A DNA stretch of 64,000 nucleotides, taken from Pseudomonas marginalis (GTDB lineage Bacteria; Pseudomonadota; Gammaproteobacteria; Pseudomonadales; Pseudomonadaceae). Under the pieces are notes generated by a model, which was not told the DNA's origin, did no database searches, and was given only the letters and a program-made list of their open reading frames with translations. Below are positions 49,430 through 58,897 of this stretch, piece by piece; positions within the stretch are counted from its first letter, which is position 1, and each line of letters opens with the position of its first letter. The translations under genes were made by a program, and so were the position numbers. Location: assembly GCF_008692035.1 (NCBI RefSeq), contig NZ_VTFG01000002.1, forward strand, positions 248,001 through 312,000, given 5' to 3'.

Positions 49430-49456
49430 GGGGTGAGCGGGCTGCCCGCTCGCCCC
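49430..49456 (+). repeat. GC-rich hairpin after the gene at 48644
   Basis: GGGGTGAGCGGG and CCCGCTCGCCCC pair almost completely (one G-T pair). No T-run follows, so it may protect the mRNA end rather than terminate efficiently. Confidence 0.5.
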
Positions 49457-49540
49457 AACATGCCATCAATTTGCATCTATCGCCCCGCCCCCGACTAGCG
49501 TAAAAAAGTGCCCCTCACTCCGTGAAGTCAGAGGCCCGCT

Positions 49541-50353
49541 ATGCCTATCGCCGTCATTGATGGACAACCGCTGCATTACGTCGACCAGGGCACCGGCCCT
49601 GTCGTCCTGCTCGGTTCAAGCTACCTGTGGGACCGCGACATGTGGGCCCCGCAGATCGAAGCCCTGTCGCAACAGTACCGGGTCATCGTGCCCGAACTGT
49701 GGGGCCACGGCGAATCGGGCCAACTCCCCACCCCCACCCACACCCTCGACGACCTTGCGCGCCAGGCCCTGGCCCTGCTTGACCATTTGGAGATCGCACA
49801 GATCAACCTGGCAGGCCTGTCGGTGGGCGGCATGTGGGGCGCACGCCTGGCGTTGCAGGCCCCCGAGCGGATCAACAGCCTGGTGCTGATGGACACCTAC
49901 CTCGGTGCCGAGCCAGAGGCCACGCGCCAGTATTACTTCTCGTTGTTCAAGATGATTGAAGACGCCGGCGCCATTCCTGAGCCGTTGCTGGATGTGATCG
50001 CGCCGATCTTCTTTCGCCCCGACATCGACCGCGAATCGGCGCTCTACCAGGATTTTCGCAAGTCACTGCAGGACTTTCCCCGGGAACGCCTGCTGCACAG
50101 CATCGTCCCCCTGGGTCGATTGATCTTCAGCCGCGAAGATGTGTTGGAACAACTACCGCAGCTGGACGCCGATACCACCTTGGTGATGTGTGGCGAACAG
50201 GACAAGCCTCGGCCACCCGCCGAATCCGAGGAAATGGCCGAGCTGATTGGCTGTGCCCTGATCCTGATTCCAGACGCCGGGCATATCTCCAGCCGGGAGA
50301 ACCCGGATTTCGTCAACGAAGCGCTGCTGACCTTCCTCGCCAACCACGCCTGA
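49541..50353 (+). CDS. Alpha/beta hydrolase
   Basis: A 270-residue hydrolase. The nucleophile elbow is GLSVGG (S near residue 92), the acid is likely the Asp in CGEQDKPRPP, and the histidine is in DAGHISSRENP near 247. HGESGQLPTPTHTLDDLARQ is the typical segment after strand 4. The fold covers esterases, lactonases and haloalkane-type enzymes. No adjacent pathway gene suggests a substrate. Confidence 0.85.
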   Translation: MPIAVIDGQPLHYVDQGTGPVVLLGSSYLWDRDMWAPQIEALSQQYRVIVPELWGHGESGQLPTPTHTLDDLARQALALLDHLEIAQINLAGLSVGGMWGARLALQAPERINSLVLMDTYLGAEPEATRQYYFSLFKMIEDAGAIPEPLLDVIAPIFFRPDIDRESALYQDFRKSLQDFPRERLLHSIVPLGRLIFSREDVLEQLPQLDADTTLVMCGEQDKPRPPAESEEMAELIGCALILIPDAGHISSRENPDFVNEALLTFLANHA

Positions 50354-50362
50354 TCGCCCTCC

Positions 50363-50396
50363 CTTTTGATCGCCGCCTCGGGGCGGCGATCAAAGG
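50363..50396. repeat. Hairpin overlapping the chemoreceptor stop
   Basis: TTTGATCGCCGCC and GGCGGCGATCAAA pair perfectly around TCGG. The right arm contains the minus-strand stop of the chemoreceptor gene at 50390. No T-run is present on either strand, so 3' protection between convergent genes is the likely role. Confidence 0.6.
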
Positions 50397-52357
50397 CGGA
50401 AGTGCCCCACCATCCCCTTGAGCTCCGCTCCCAACTGCGCCAGTTGGATGCTCGACGCCGCATTGCCCTGCATGCTCAACGCCGATTGATCGGCACTCGC
50501 ACGAATACTGGTGACGCTACGGTTGATCTCTTCGGCCACCGAGCTCTGCTCCTCAGCCGCAGCGGCAATCTGCTGGTTCATCTGCTGGATCAACGACACC
50601 GCTACCGCAATGCTGCCCAGGGCACTTTCAGTTTCCAACGCATCGCTGACCGCCAGCTTGACCAGTTCGCCACTTTGCTGGATCTGCTGCACCGATGATT
50701 GCGCCGCGCTGCGCAAGGTACTCACCAGCCGCTCGATTTCTTCGGTCGACTGCTGGGTACGCTTGGCCAGTGCCCGTACTTCATCGGCCACCACCGCAAA
50801 ACCCCGGCCCTGTTCGCCCGCGCGAGCGGCTTCGATGGCCGCGTTCAGGGCCAGCAGGTTGGTCTGTTCGGCGACGCTTTTGATCACGCTCAGCACGGTG
50901 CCGATATTCTGGATTTCAGCACTGAGGCTCTCGATGCTGGTGCTCGCACGGGTACTGGACGTGGCCAGCAACTCGATGCGCTGCAAACTCTGGCGCACCA
51001 CCTGCTGGCCGCTGTCGACTTTTTCATCCGCCGTCTGCGCAGCTTGCGCGGCCTGTTCGGCGTTGCGCGCCACATCGTGCACGGTGGCAGTCATCTGGTT
51101 CATCGCGGTAGCAACCTGCTCGGTTTCCTCCTTTTGGCTGCTCACCTCGACGTTGGTCTGCTCGGTCACGCTGGACAGCGACTGCGCCGAGCTGGCCAAT
51201 TGTTCGATACCGGCCTGCAGGCCGCTGACCATCTGGCTTAGGCCGCTGCTCATCTGCTGCATCGCCTGCATCAACTGGCCGATTTCATCACGACGACTGA
51301 CCTCCATGCGCCCGCTCAGATCCCCGGCGGCAATCTGTCGGGCTACCGCGATCACACTGCGCAGCGGCGCGACGATCAAGCGGGTAATCACCCAGGCCGC
51401 AATCAACCCCACCAGCAAGGCCAGGGCCGACGAGCCAATGATCAACATCGCGCTTTTCTTCAGTTGCGCCTGCATCGACAGGTCTTCAGCGTCATAGGCC
51501 TGGTTGACCCGGCTGACGACCTGGTCAGCTCGATCATGCAGTTGTTTGTAGACGACTTTTTCCTGGGCCAGCAGGCCGGTGTATTCCCCCAGCTTTTCGC
51601 TGAAGGCGGCGATATGCCCGGAAACTTCGTTGAGCACCGTCTGATAACCAGGGTCCTTGACCGACGTTTTCAGTTGCTCGACCTGGGCCAGGGCCTGGTC
51701 GGCCTGCTCGATCTTGCCTTGCTCGGCGTCGTCTGCATCCGCCTTGCGGCTCTGGTCCAGGCGCACATGGGCTTCGTTCATGGCCTGCAACATCAAGCGG
51801 GAAACCTGACTGATCTGGCCTGCCTGCTCGATAAACTCGGCGCCCTCCTTACCTTGGCTTTCCTTGAGGCCATAGGCGCCGTCGTCCGCCAGCCCGGCCT
51901 GCAATACATCCAGGTTATTCGCCACGCTGGACACCGACCAACTGGCCATTTCCAGCGCCAGGTCCTTGGTCTGCGTCAGCTCGACAAACTCATCGAACGC
52001 CTTCCGGTAGGCTGCCAGAGCCTGCTCGACCTCGGTCATCACCGGCACATTCGCCGCAGACTGGGCCTTGAGGCCGGCCGCCTGGGCCGCCAGGGCATCA
52101 AGACTTTCATGCAAGGCGTCGACGGCCTTGGGGTCGGCGTGCAGCGCGTAGTCCTGCTCGATCAGGCGCACCTTGAGCAAGCCGCTGTTAAGCGACGACA
52201 TGGCCTTGAGGCCTTCAAAACGCTGGCCAACGGTTTGCAGGGACCACACGCCGATAGCCGCGACCAACGCCGTCAGCAGCAGCACCAGGGTGAAGCCCAA
52301 GCCCAGTTTTTTCGCCATACCCAGGTTGGCGAAACGTCGTTGCACGCCTGAAATCAT
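50390..52357 (-). CDS. Methyl-accepting chemotaxis protein
   Basis: A 655-residue membrane chemoreceptor. Helix 1 spans about 15-40 (LGLGFTLVLLLTALVAAIGV). A periplasmic helical ligand domain of about 260 residues resembles the helical bimodular (McpS-like) type. Helix 2 lies near 305-330, followed by a HAMP domain (APLRSVIAVARQIAAGDLSG) and the signalling domain with hairpin tip EQTNLLALNAAIEAARAGEQ. No CheR-docking pentapeptide ends the protein. HBM receptors sense organic acids, but the ligand here is unknown. ATG 52357 is used; a TTG at 52378 is in frame. Confidence 0.88.
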   Translation of the reverse strand: MISGVQRRFANLGMAKKLGLGFTLVLLLTALVAAIGVWSLQTVGQRFEGLKAMSSLNSGLLKVRLIEQDYALHADPKAVDALHESLDALAAQAAGLKAQSAANVPVMTEVEQALAAYRKAFDEFVELTQTKDLALEMASWSVSSVANNLDVLQAGLADDGAYGLKESQGKEGAEFIEQAGQISQVSRLMLQAMNEAHVRLDQSRKADADDAEQGKIEQADQALAQVEQLKTSVKDPGYQTVLNEVSGHIAAFSEKLGEYTGLLAQEKVVYKQLHDRADQVVSRVNQAYDAEDLSMQAQLKKSAMLIIGSSALALLVGLIAAWVITRLIVAPLRSVIAVARQIAAGDLSGRMEVSRRDEIGQLMQAMQQMSSGLSQMVSGLQAGIEQLASSAQSLSSVTEQTNVEVSSQKEETEQVATAMNQMTATVHDVARNAEQAAQAAQTADEKVDSGQQVVRQSLQRIELLATSSTRASTSIESLSAEIQNIGTVLSVIKSVAEQTNLLALNAAIEAARAGEQGRGFAVVADEVRALAKRTQQSTEEIERLVSTLRSAAQSSVQQIQQSGELVKLAVSDALETESALGSIAVAVSLIQQMNQQIAAAAEEQSSVAEEINRSVTSIRASADQSALSMQGNAASSIQLAQLGAELKGMVGHFRL

Positions 52358-52472
52358 TGCACTTGAATCCTCTTGCAATGGCGGACGCCATCAAGTCCGA
52401 TGGACAAGCAACGAGATTCGCAACCAAAAGGCACTGAGCACAAGGCACTGGCGCCACAATAATGGCAAAAAG

Positions 52473-53885
52473 CTACACGCTCGTCGTTTTCAGAATGGTC
52501 GAGGTCGATCTGGCGGGCCCCATCGCACGGAACAACGCCAAGGCACGTTGATCAGTAGCATAGGCGACATTAAGGCGTAGCCACTCACTGTGCCCGCCGG
52601 TGGGACTGAACAACGCCCCGGGCGACAACAACACCCCCAACTGCCGGGCGCACGCCTGCAACCGCGAAGGCTGCGCCGTCCCCGGGCGTGCCCACAGGAA
52701 CATACCGCCGGTGGGTACGGCGAACACCTCCCACTCTTCGTCCTCCAGCACTTGCAGGGTCACGGCCATTTCACTGCTCAACCGCTTGCGCAGGCGCTGC
52801 ACCCACTTGCGATACGTGCCATTGGCCAGCAACGTCGCGACCACCGCTTCAGCAAACCGGGAGGTGCCGAAACCGGTCAAAGTCTTAAGGCTGGCCAGTT
52901 GCGCGATGATTGCACTGCTGGCGCAGAGGTAGCCCACACGCAAGGCGCTGCTCAGGGTCTTGGAAAAACTCGCGACGTAGATCACCCGATCATCATGGGG
53001 CAATGCCGAAAGCCGCGTGCAACTGGCCTGTTGCAGGTCGCCGTAGACATCTTCCTCGATGATCAGGAAGTTCTTGCGGTGTGCCAGTTCCAGCAAGCGC
53101 TCGGCCACCAGCCGGCACAGGCTGGTGCCCGTGGGGTTGTGATAAAGGCTGTGGATGAACAGGCACTTGGGATGATGGTGCTGCAGCAGCGCTTCAAGTG
53201 CCGGGAGGTCGGGGCCGCCTCGGGTACGCGGTACTTCCAGCAGTTTCACGCCCTGGAACGCCAGCTGCCGGTAGAGATTGGCATACCCGGGGGTTTCGAC
53301 CACCACGCTGTCGCCGGCCTTGAGCAGCGTACGTATCAGCAGGTCCTGGGCATGGCTGGCACCTGCGGTGGTCAGGATGCGCTCCAGGCTGGTGGCGATG
53401 TGAATCTGGGTCAGGCGCTTGAGCAGTTGCTCGCGCAGCGCAGGCAGACCCAGAGGGGTGCTGTAGTTGAACAGGCCGGCCGTGTCGGTGCGGGTGACTT
53501 CGCGAATCGCGTAACTGATGTCATCGCTTTCGCGCCACGCATCGGGCAACCAGCCGCAGCCCAGTTTCAACTCGCCCAACGGATTGTCGGCAAAGGCGCC
53601 CCACTCGCGCTCCGCCCCCTCATACCAGTTGCCTTCGTGGCAGGCAGCCGGCTGGGCCACCACAAATCCCGAGCCCTGCCGGGGCGCCAGCACCCCTTGG
53701 GCGACCATCCGTTCGAATGCTTCGATCACACTGGATTGGCTGAGCAGGTTGTCCAGGGCCAACTGGCGGACGGATGGCAAGCGTGTTCCGGGACTCACGC
53801 CGTCCTTGCGAATCCATTGCACCACGGCACTGACGATTTGCTGCACTACCGGTACAAGGGCCTGTCGATCGATCCCTAAATCCAT
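52473..53885 (-). CDS. MocR-type regulator (GntR domain plus aminotransferase domain)
   Basis: A 470-residue chimera: GntR winged helix at about 10-75 (SPGTRLPSVRQLALDNLLSQ) and a fold-type I aminotransferase domain from about 110. The PLP lysine is in YVASFSKTLSSALRVGYL near 305, with NPTG (HSLYHNPTGTSL) and EEDVYGD intact. MocR proteins sense PLP or an amino compound and usually control a divergent gene. Here the next gene upstream runs in the same direction, so the target is unclear. AT-rich DNA lies directly before its start. Confidence 0.88.
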   Translation of the reverse strand: MDLGIDRQALVPVVQQIVSAVVQWIRKDGVSPGTRLPSVRQLALDNLLSQSSVIEAFERMVAQGVLAPRQGSGFVVAQPAACHEGNWYEGAEREWGAFADNPLGELKLGCGWLPDAWRESDDISYAIREVTRTDTAGLFNYSTPLGLPALREQLLKRLTQIHIATSLERILTTAGASHAQDLLIRTLLKAGDSVVVETPGYANLYRQLAFQGVKLLEVPRTRGGPDLPALEALLQHHHPKCLFIHSLYHNPTGTSLCRLVAERLLELAHRKNFLIIEEDVYGDLQQASCTRLSALPHDDRVIYVASFSKTLSSALRVGYLCASSAIIAQLASLKTLTGFGTSRFAEAVVATLLANGTYRKWVQRLRKRLSSEMAVTLQVLEDEEWEVFAVPTGGMFLWARPGTAQPSRLQACARQLGVLLSPGALFSPTGGHSEWLRLNVAYATDQRALALFRAMGPARSTSTILKTTSV

Positions 53886-54087
53886 GAGCCACTCACTTCA
53901 ACTGTCTGTTATCAACCCGGAGAGTTAAGCACAGAAGCAGCAGGTTGCCGGCCGCATAAATTTATTAAATTATTGATTTTATTGACTTATTTACCTACTG
54001 ACACATATTCGGTCACAGCGTTTTGCCAGCTTTGGAAAAGCCCCACGCGCCCCCAGACGTTTTCGAACAAGGGGCCGGCGCCAGGTC

Positions 54088-54849
54088 CTAGATAGCCGTC
54101 GCGCCACCGTCCACGGCCAAGGCGTGGCCGGTGGTGAACGCCGCTCCGTCGCTGCACAGGTACAGCACTGCGCTGGCAATTTCCTCCACCTTGCCGATAC
54201 GCCCGACCGGGTGCATGGCGGCGGCGAATTCGGCCTTGCGCGGGTCGGCTTCATAGGCGCGCCGGAACATATCGGTATCGATCACCGCCGGGCAGACGGC
54301 ATTGACGCGGATTTTCTTCTTCGCGTACTCGATCGCCGCCGATTTGGTCAGGCCGATCACCGCATGTTTGGAGGCTGCATAGATACTCATCTTCGGCGCC
54401 GCGCCCAACCCCGCCACCGACGCGGTGTTGACGATCGCCCCGCCGCCCTGAGCCAGCAGCAGCGGCAACTGGTACTTCATGCACAACCACACACCCTTGA
54501 CGTTGACGCCCATGATCGCGTCGAACTCATCCAGGCTGCCGTCCGCCAGCTTGCCCTTCTCGATCTCGATGCCGGCGTTATTGAACGCATAGTCCAGGCG
54601 ACCATAGGCGCCGATGGTCTGTGCCATCAACTGCTGCACATCCGCCTCCTGGGTGACGTTGCAGCGCACGAACAGCGCCTCGCCCCCGGCCTGGTGGATC
54701 AGCGCGACCGTACCCTCGCCGCCCGCTACGTCCAGGTCGGCGACCACGACCTTCAAGCCTTCGGCGGCGAACGCCAGCGCAGTGGCGCGACCAATACCGG
54801 CGGCGGCGCCAGTCACCAGGGCGACCTGGCCGGAAAACGTCATGCTCAT
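54088..54849 (-). CDS. Short-chain dehydrogenase/reductase
   Basis: A 253-residue classical SDR: TGAAAGIG at 14-21, NNAG near 90, catalytic S-Y-K (NTASVAGLG and YAASKHAVI), and the C-terminal GHALAVDGGATAI. The D in VVADLD after strand 2 favours NAD over NADP. It is an alcohol or hydroxyacyl oxidoreductase with unknown substrate. Two ATGs (54849 and 54843) are possible; the first is used. It is followed by the MocR gene on the same strand. Confidence 0.87.
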   Translation of the reverse strand: MSMTFSGQVALVTGAAAGIGRATALAFAAEGLKVVVADLDVAGGEGTVALIHQAGGEALFVRCNVTQEADVQQLMAQTIGAYGRLDYAFNNAGIEIEKGKLADGSLDEFDAIMGVNVKGVWLCMKYQLPLLLAQGGGAIVNTASVAGLGAAPKMSIYAASKHAVIGLTKSAAIEYAKKKIRVNAVCPAVIDTDMFRRAYEADPRKAEFAAAMHPVGRIGKVEEIASAVLYLCSDGAAFTTGHALAVDGGATAI

Positions 54850-55077
54850 GGAGGATGTCCTATTGGGATTAATGGCAGTGGCACGAGTCTAGCCAACGCC
54901 GAGACGCACAGGTCAGCACTATCAGAAGGCCGGTTAGCGCCGTATGAGTCATGGTGATAAAGCAACCGGGCTCACTATCAATGGCACCTATCAATGAGCA
55001 TTCGCACCCTCGGCTGACCTTGCCCCCAGGCCGTCCAAGGTCTATCAATCATGCTTCACTTCTAAAGAGTCCTTGCC

Positions 55078-56085
55078 ATGACCGCCCAGACCAACCGCCA
55101 ATTCCTGCTCGCCAAACGCCCGGTCGGCGCGGCCACGCGGGAAACCTTCACTTACCAGGTCGTGCCGGTGGGCACCCCCGGGGACGGGCAGGTGCTGGTG
55201 CGCAACGAATACCTGTCCCTCGACCCGGCCATGCGTGGCTGGATGAATGAAGGCAAGTCCTACATTCCGCCCGTAGGCCTCGGCGAGGTCATGCGCGCGC
55301 TGGGTGTGGGCAAGGTGATTGCCTCGAATAACCCGAAATTCGCCGTCGGCGACTACGTGAATGGCGCCCTGGGCGTGCAGGATTACTTCCTGGGCGAGCC
55401 GCGCGGCTTCTACAAGGTCGACCCCAAGCTGGCGCCCCTGCCCCGTTACCTGTCTGCGCTGGGCATGACCGGCATGACCGCCTACTTCGCGCTGTTGGAC
55501 ACCGGCGCGCCCAAGGCCGGTGAAACCGTGGTGATCTCCGGCGCGGCCGGTGCCGTGGGCAGCATTGCCGGGCAGATCGCCAAGCTCAAAGGCTGCCGCG
55601 TGGTCGGCATTGCCGGCGGTGCCGACAAGTGCAAGTTCCTGGTGGATGAACTGGGCTTCGACGCCGCCATCGACTACAAGAACGAAGACGTGCCCGCCGC
55701 CCTCAAGCGCGAGTGCCCTAAAGGTGTGGATGTGTATTTCGATAACGTCGGCGGCGACATTCTTGACGCGGTGCTCAGCCGGCTGGCGTTGAAAGCCCGC
55801 GTGGTGATTTGCGGGGCCATCAGCCAGTACAACAACAAGGAAGCGGTGAAAGGCCCGGCCAACTACCTCTCACTGCTGGTCAACCGCGCACGGATGGAAG
55901 GCTTTGTGGTGATGGATCACGCGGCGAACTTTGCCGCCGCCGGGCAGGAAATGGCCGGCTGGATGGCCCAGGGCAAGCTCAAGAGCAAGGAGGATATCGT
56001 CGAGGGGCTGGAGACGTTCCCGGAGACGCTGATGAAGCTGTTCAACGGCGAAAACTTTGGCAAATTGGTGCTCAAAGTCAGCTGA
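55078..56085 (+). CDS. NADP-dependent oxidoreductase, leukotriene B4 dehydrogenase/CurA-like
   Basis: A 335-residue zinc-free medium-chain reductase. The segment LSLDPAMRGWMNEGKSYIPP at 45-64 and GAAGAVGSIAGQIAKLKGCR near 157 are typical of the LTB4DH/CurA group, which reduces activated double bonds with NADPH. FDNVGGDILDAVLSRLALKA near 220 is also a family pattern. The conserved Y-N segment of the active site is present (SQYNNKE). It is monocistronic; a palindromic hairpin follows its stop. Confidence 0.87.
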   Translation: MTAQTNRQFLLAKRPVGAATRETFTYQVVPVGTPGDGQVLVRNEYLSLDPAMRGWMNEGKSYIPPVGLGEVMRALGVGKVIASNNPKFAVGDYVNGALGVQDYFLGEPRGFYKVDPKLAPLPRYLSALGMTGMTAYFALLDTGAPKAGETVVISGAAGAVGSIAGQIAKLKGCRVVGIAGGADKCKFLVDELGFDAAIDYKNEDVPAALKRECPKGVDVYFDNVGGDILDAVLSRLALKARVVICGAISQYNNKEAVKGPANYLSLLVNRARMEGFVVMDHAANFAAAGQEMAGWMAQGKLKSKEDIVEGLETFPETLMKLFNGENFGKLVLKVS

Positions 56086-56097
56086 TACACACGCTCT

Positions 56098-56132
56098 GCG
56101 CGTTCCCACGCTCTGTGAACGTGGGAACGCGC
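56098..56132. repeat. Palindrome of a second REP type, between convergent genes
   Basis: GCGCGTTCCCACG and CGTGGGAACGCGC are perfect 13-base arms around CTCTGTGAA. The GTTCCCACG/CGTGGGAAC core differs from the GTGGGAGG REPs elsewhere here. It lies between the oxidoreductase and pyrF stops and can serve both as a 3' structure. Confidence 0.82.
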
Positions 56133-56137
56133 ATCGA

Positions 56138-56836
56138 TCAGGCGATCTCGGCGACTACCGCCGCCAACGCCTTGGCCGGATCCGCCGCCTGGCTGATCGG
56201 ACGGCCGATCACCAGGTAGTCGGAACCCGCGTCCAGTGCCTGGCGCGGGGTCAGGATGCGGCGCTGGTCGTCCTGGGCACTGCCCGCAGGGCGAATCCCC
56301 GGGGTCACCAATTGCAACGACGGATGGGCAGTCTTCAAGGCCTGGGCTTCCAGCGCCGAGCACACCAGGCCATCAAGGCCGGCTTTCTGCGCCAGGGCCG
56401 CCAGACGCAGCACCTGCTCCTGAGGCTCGATGTCCAGGCCGATGCCCGCCAGGTCCTCGCGCTCCATGCTGGTCAGCACGGTCACGCCGATCAGCAACGG
56501 CTTGGGGCCGCTGCGCTGTTCCAGCACTTCGCGGCAGGCGGTCATCATGCGCAGACCGCCGGAGCAGTGCACATTCACCATCCACACGCCCATCTCGGCC
56601 GCAGCCTTGACCGCCATGGCGGTGGTGTTGGGGATGTCGTGGAATTTCAGGTCGAGGAACACCTCGAAGCCTTTGTCACGCAGGGTGCCGACGATTTCCG
56701 CGGCGCAGCTGGTGAACAGTTCCTTGCCGACCTTGACCCGGCAAAGCCTGGGGTCCAACTGGTCAGCCAGCTTCAGTGCGGCGTCACGGGTGGGGTAATC
56801 CAGGGCGACGATGATAGGAGTCTGGCAGACGGACAT
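56138..56836 (-). CDS. pyrF: Orotidine 5'-phosphate decarboxylase
   Basis: Last step of UMP synthesis: removes CO2 from OMP without a cofactor. The 232-residue protein has the catalytic DLKFHDIPNT near residue 62 with the Asp-Lys-Asp triad, the start TPIIVALDYPT, and the phosphate-binding VTPGIRPAG and YLVIGRPIS. The length is normal for the family. It is a single gene in this window, divergent from the two-component system. Confidence 0.96.
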   Translation of the reverse strand: MSVCQTPIIVALDYPTRDAALKLADQLDPRLCRVKVGKELFTSCAAEIVGTLRDKGFEVFLDLKFHDIPNTTAMAVKAAAEMGVWMVNVHCSGGLRMMTACREVLEQRSGPKPLLIGVTVLTSMEREDLAGIGLDIEPQEQVLRLAALAQKAGLDGLVCSALEAQALKTAHPSLQLVTPGIRPAGSAQDDQRRILTPRQALDAGSDYLVIGRPISQAADPAKALAAVVAEIA

Positions 56837-57095
56837 TGGAATGGGCTCTCAGGCAAGTCGAAATCGGCGCGGATTGTAGCGCAAGCAGCGCCGTTGCGGG
56901 ATCCGATGATCGGTAAATACTGACCAACCGCCATCAGCCGGGCATTCCAGATGACTATTTCAAAGCTGATACATTCATGACATGCCCACAACACGCCCTG
57001 CCGCTAGCCTCGCCCGCACGACCCACCGACCAGCACTACCAGCCATGGGGCTGGGCGCCTATGCTGAGCGCAACAACCAGGCAGATGATCGCACT

Positions 57096-57860
57096 ATGCA
57101 TACCCCTTCCGTCCCCGTGAACGACGAGCCCAAAGGCGCGGTGGTCGCCGATGACAAGCGCTGGAACACCCGTGCGCTGATCGTCGACGACGATGTGCCG
57201 ATCCGCGAATTGCTGATCGACTACCTGGCACGCTTCAATATCCTCGCCACCGGCGTGACCGACGGCGCCGCCATGCGCCTGGCCATGCAAGCCGAAACCT
57301 ATGATGTGGTGGTACTCGACCTGATGCTGCCGGGGGAAGACGGCCTGACCCTGTGCCGCTGGCTGCGCGCCGAATCGGATATCCCGATCCTGATGCTCAC
57401 GGCCCGCTGCGAGCCCACCGACCGCATCATCGGCCTGGAACTGGGGGCCGACGACTACATGTCCAAGCCCTTCGAACCCCGTGAACTGGTAGCGCGGATC
57501 CAGACCATCCTGCGCCGGGTACGCGATGACCGCACCGAACAGCGCGCGAATATCCGCTTCGACAACTGGCGCCTCAACAGCGTGTTGCGTCAATTGGTGG
57601 CCGACGATGGCCTGGTGGTGCCGCTGTCCAACGCGGAATTCCGCCTGTTGTGGGTGTTTATCGAACGCCCGCGTCGGGTGCTGAGCCGGGAGCAGCTGCT
57701 TGATGCCGCCCGTGGCCGCTCGATAGAGGCCTTTGATCGCAGTATCGACTTACTGGTGTCGCGCCTGCGGCAAAAACTCGGGGATGACCCCAAGGCACCG
57801 CAGTTGATCAAGACCGTGCGCGGCGAAGGCTACCTGTTCGACGCCCGGGATATTGGCTGA
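57096..57860 (+). CDS. OmpR-family response regulator
   Basis: A 254-residue regulator. The receiver domain (about 25-140) has the acidic pair DDD in LIVDDDVP, the phospho-acceptor Asp in VVVLDLMLPGEDG near residue 72 and the switch Lys in MSKPFEPREL. The winged-helix domain (about 150-250) ends RQKLGDDPKAPQLIKTVRGE. ATG 57096 is chosen because upstream in-frame codons from 56982 encode no domain. The stop overlaps the kinase start (TGATG), so the pair is co-translated. The stimulus is unknown. Confidence 0.9.
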   Translation: MHTPSVPVNDEPKGAVVADDKRWNTRALIVDDDVPIRELLIDYLARFNILATGVTDGAAMRLAMQAETYDVVVLDLMLPGEDGLTLCRWLRAESDIPILMLTARCEPTDRIIGLELGADDYMSKPFEPRELVARIQTILRRVRDDRTEQRANIRFDNWRLNSVLRQLVADDGLVVPLSNAEFRLLWVFIERPRRVLSREQLLDAARGRSIEAFDRSIDLLVSRLRQKLGDDPKAPQLIKTVRGEGYLFDARDIG

Positions 57861-58897
57861 TGCGCGCGCCCTTCAACACGCTGTTCGGTCGGCTGTTCGG
57901 CGTGTTGCTGGTGGCGATTGTGCTGGCCCATGGGCTGGCGTTCTTCTGGTTTCACCACTACGGCCAACCGCCGCCGCCCCCTCCTGAGCGATTTATCGAG
58001 CAGCCGGACGGGACCATGACGCCGATGCGCGACAAGCACCCACGCCCCTGGTTTGGCGGCCCGGTGGTGCCCCTGACCTTTCAATTCGTCTCGTTGATTA
58101 TCGCGGCCTGGTACGGTGCCAAACTGCTGAGCCGGCCGATACAGCGCCTGAGTGAAGCGGCGGAACGCTTGAGCCTGGACCTCGACAGCCCACCCCTCGA
58201 TGAATCCGGCCCGAGGGAAGCACGACAGGCCGCCTCGACCTTCAACCTGATGCAAAGGCGCATTCGCGAGCAGGTCAGCCAACGCGCGCGCATGCTCGGC
58301 GCCGTCTCCCATGACCTGCGCACCCCGCTGTCACGCCTCAAGCTGCGCCTGGAGCAGATCGAGGACACCCGGCTGCAGGGCCAGATGCGCCAGGACCTGA
58401 ACGACATGATCGGCATGCTCGACGCCACCCTGAGCTACCTGCACGAACAGCGCACCAGTGAAACCCGGCATTGGCTGGATGTGCAGGCGCTGGTGGAGTC
58501 CATGAGTGAAAACGCCCAGGACCAGGGCTCCGATGTGCAATGTGCGGGCAGCTGCCTGCCCTTGCAGGTGCAACCGATGGCCCTGCGCTCATGCCTCAAC
58601 AACCTGATCGACAACGCCTTGCGTTATGCCGGCACAGCCCGCGTGGAGCTGGAGGACAGCCGCGAAGCGCTGGTCATCCGTGTGATCGACCACGGGCCGG
58701 GGATCGCGGTCGATAAGCGTGAGGCGGTGTTCGAGCCGTTCTACCGGCTGGAAGGCTCGCGTAACCGCAATTCCGGCGGCGTTGGCCTGGGCATGACCAT
58801 TTCCAAGGAAGCCGCGGAGCGCCTGGGCGGCCGCCTGAGCCTGGAAGAGACCCCAGGCGGCGGCTTGACCGCCGTGATGTGGTTGCCCAGGGCTTAA
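57860..58897 (+). CDS. Sensor histidine kinase
   Basis: A 345-residue membrane kinase. Two helices (about 10-28 and 72-90) bracket a short periplasmic part of about 45 residues with a proline run (QPPPPPPERF). A HAMP domain follows (RPIQRLSEAAERLSLDLDSP), then the phospho-His in AVSHDLRTPLSRL near 152 and the ATPase N, G1 and G2 boxes (NNLIDNALRYA; DHGPGIAVDKR; GVGLGMTISKEA). The small sensor suggests it senses the membrane or a protein partner. It ends with a four-base overlap with a convergent gene. Confidence 0.9.
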   Translation: MRAPFNTLFGRLFGVLLVAIVLAHGLAFFWFHHYGQPPPPPPERFIEQPDGTMTPMRDKHPRPWFGGPVVPLTFQFVSLIIAAWYGAKLLSRPIQRLSEAAERLSLDLDSPPLDESGPREARQAASTFNLMQRRIREQVSQRARMLGAVSHDLRTPLSRLKLRLEQIEDTRLQGQMRQDLNDMIGMLDATLSYLHEQRTSETRHWLDVQALVESMSENAQDQGSDVQCAGSCLPLQVQPMALRSCLNNLIDNALRYAGTARVELEDSREALVIRVIDHGPGIAVDKREAVFEPFYRLEGSRNRNSGGVGLGMTISKEAAERLGGRLSLEETPGGGLTAVMWLPRA

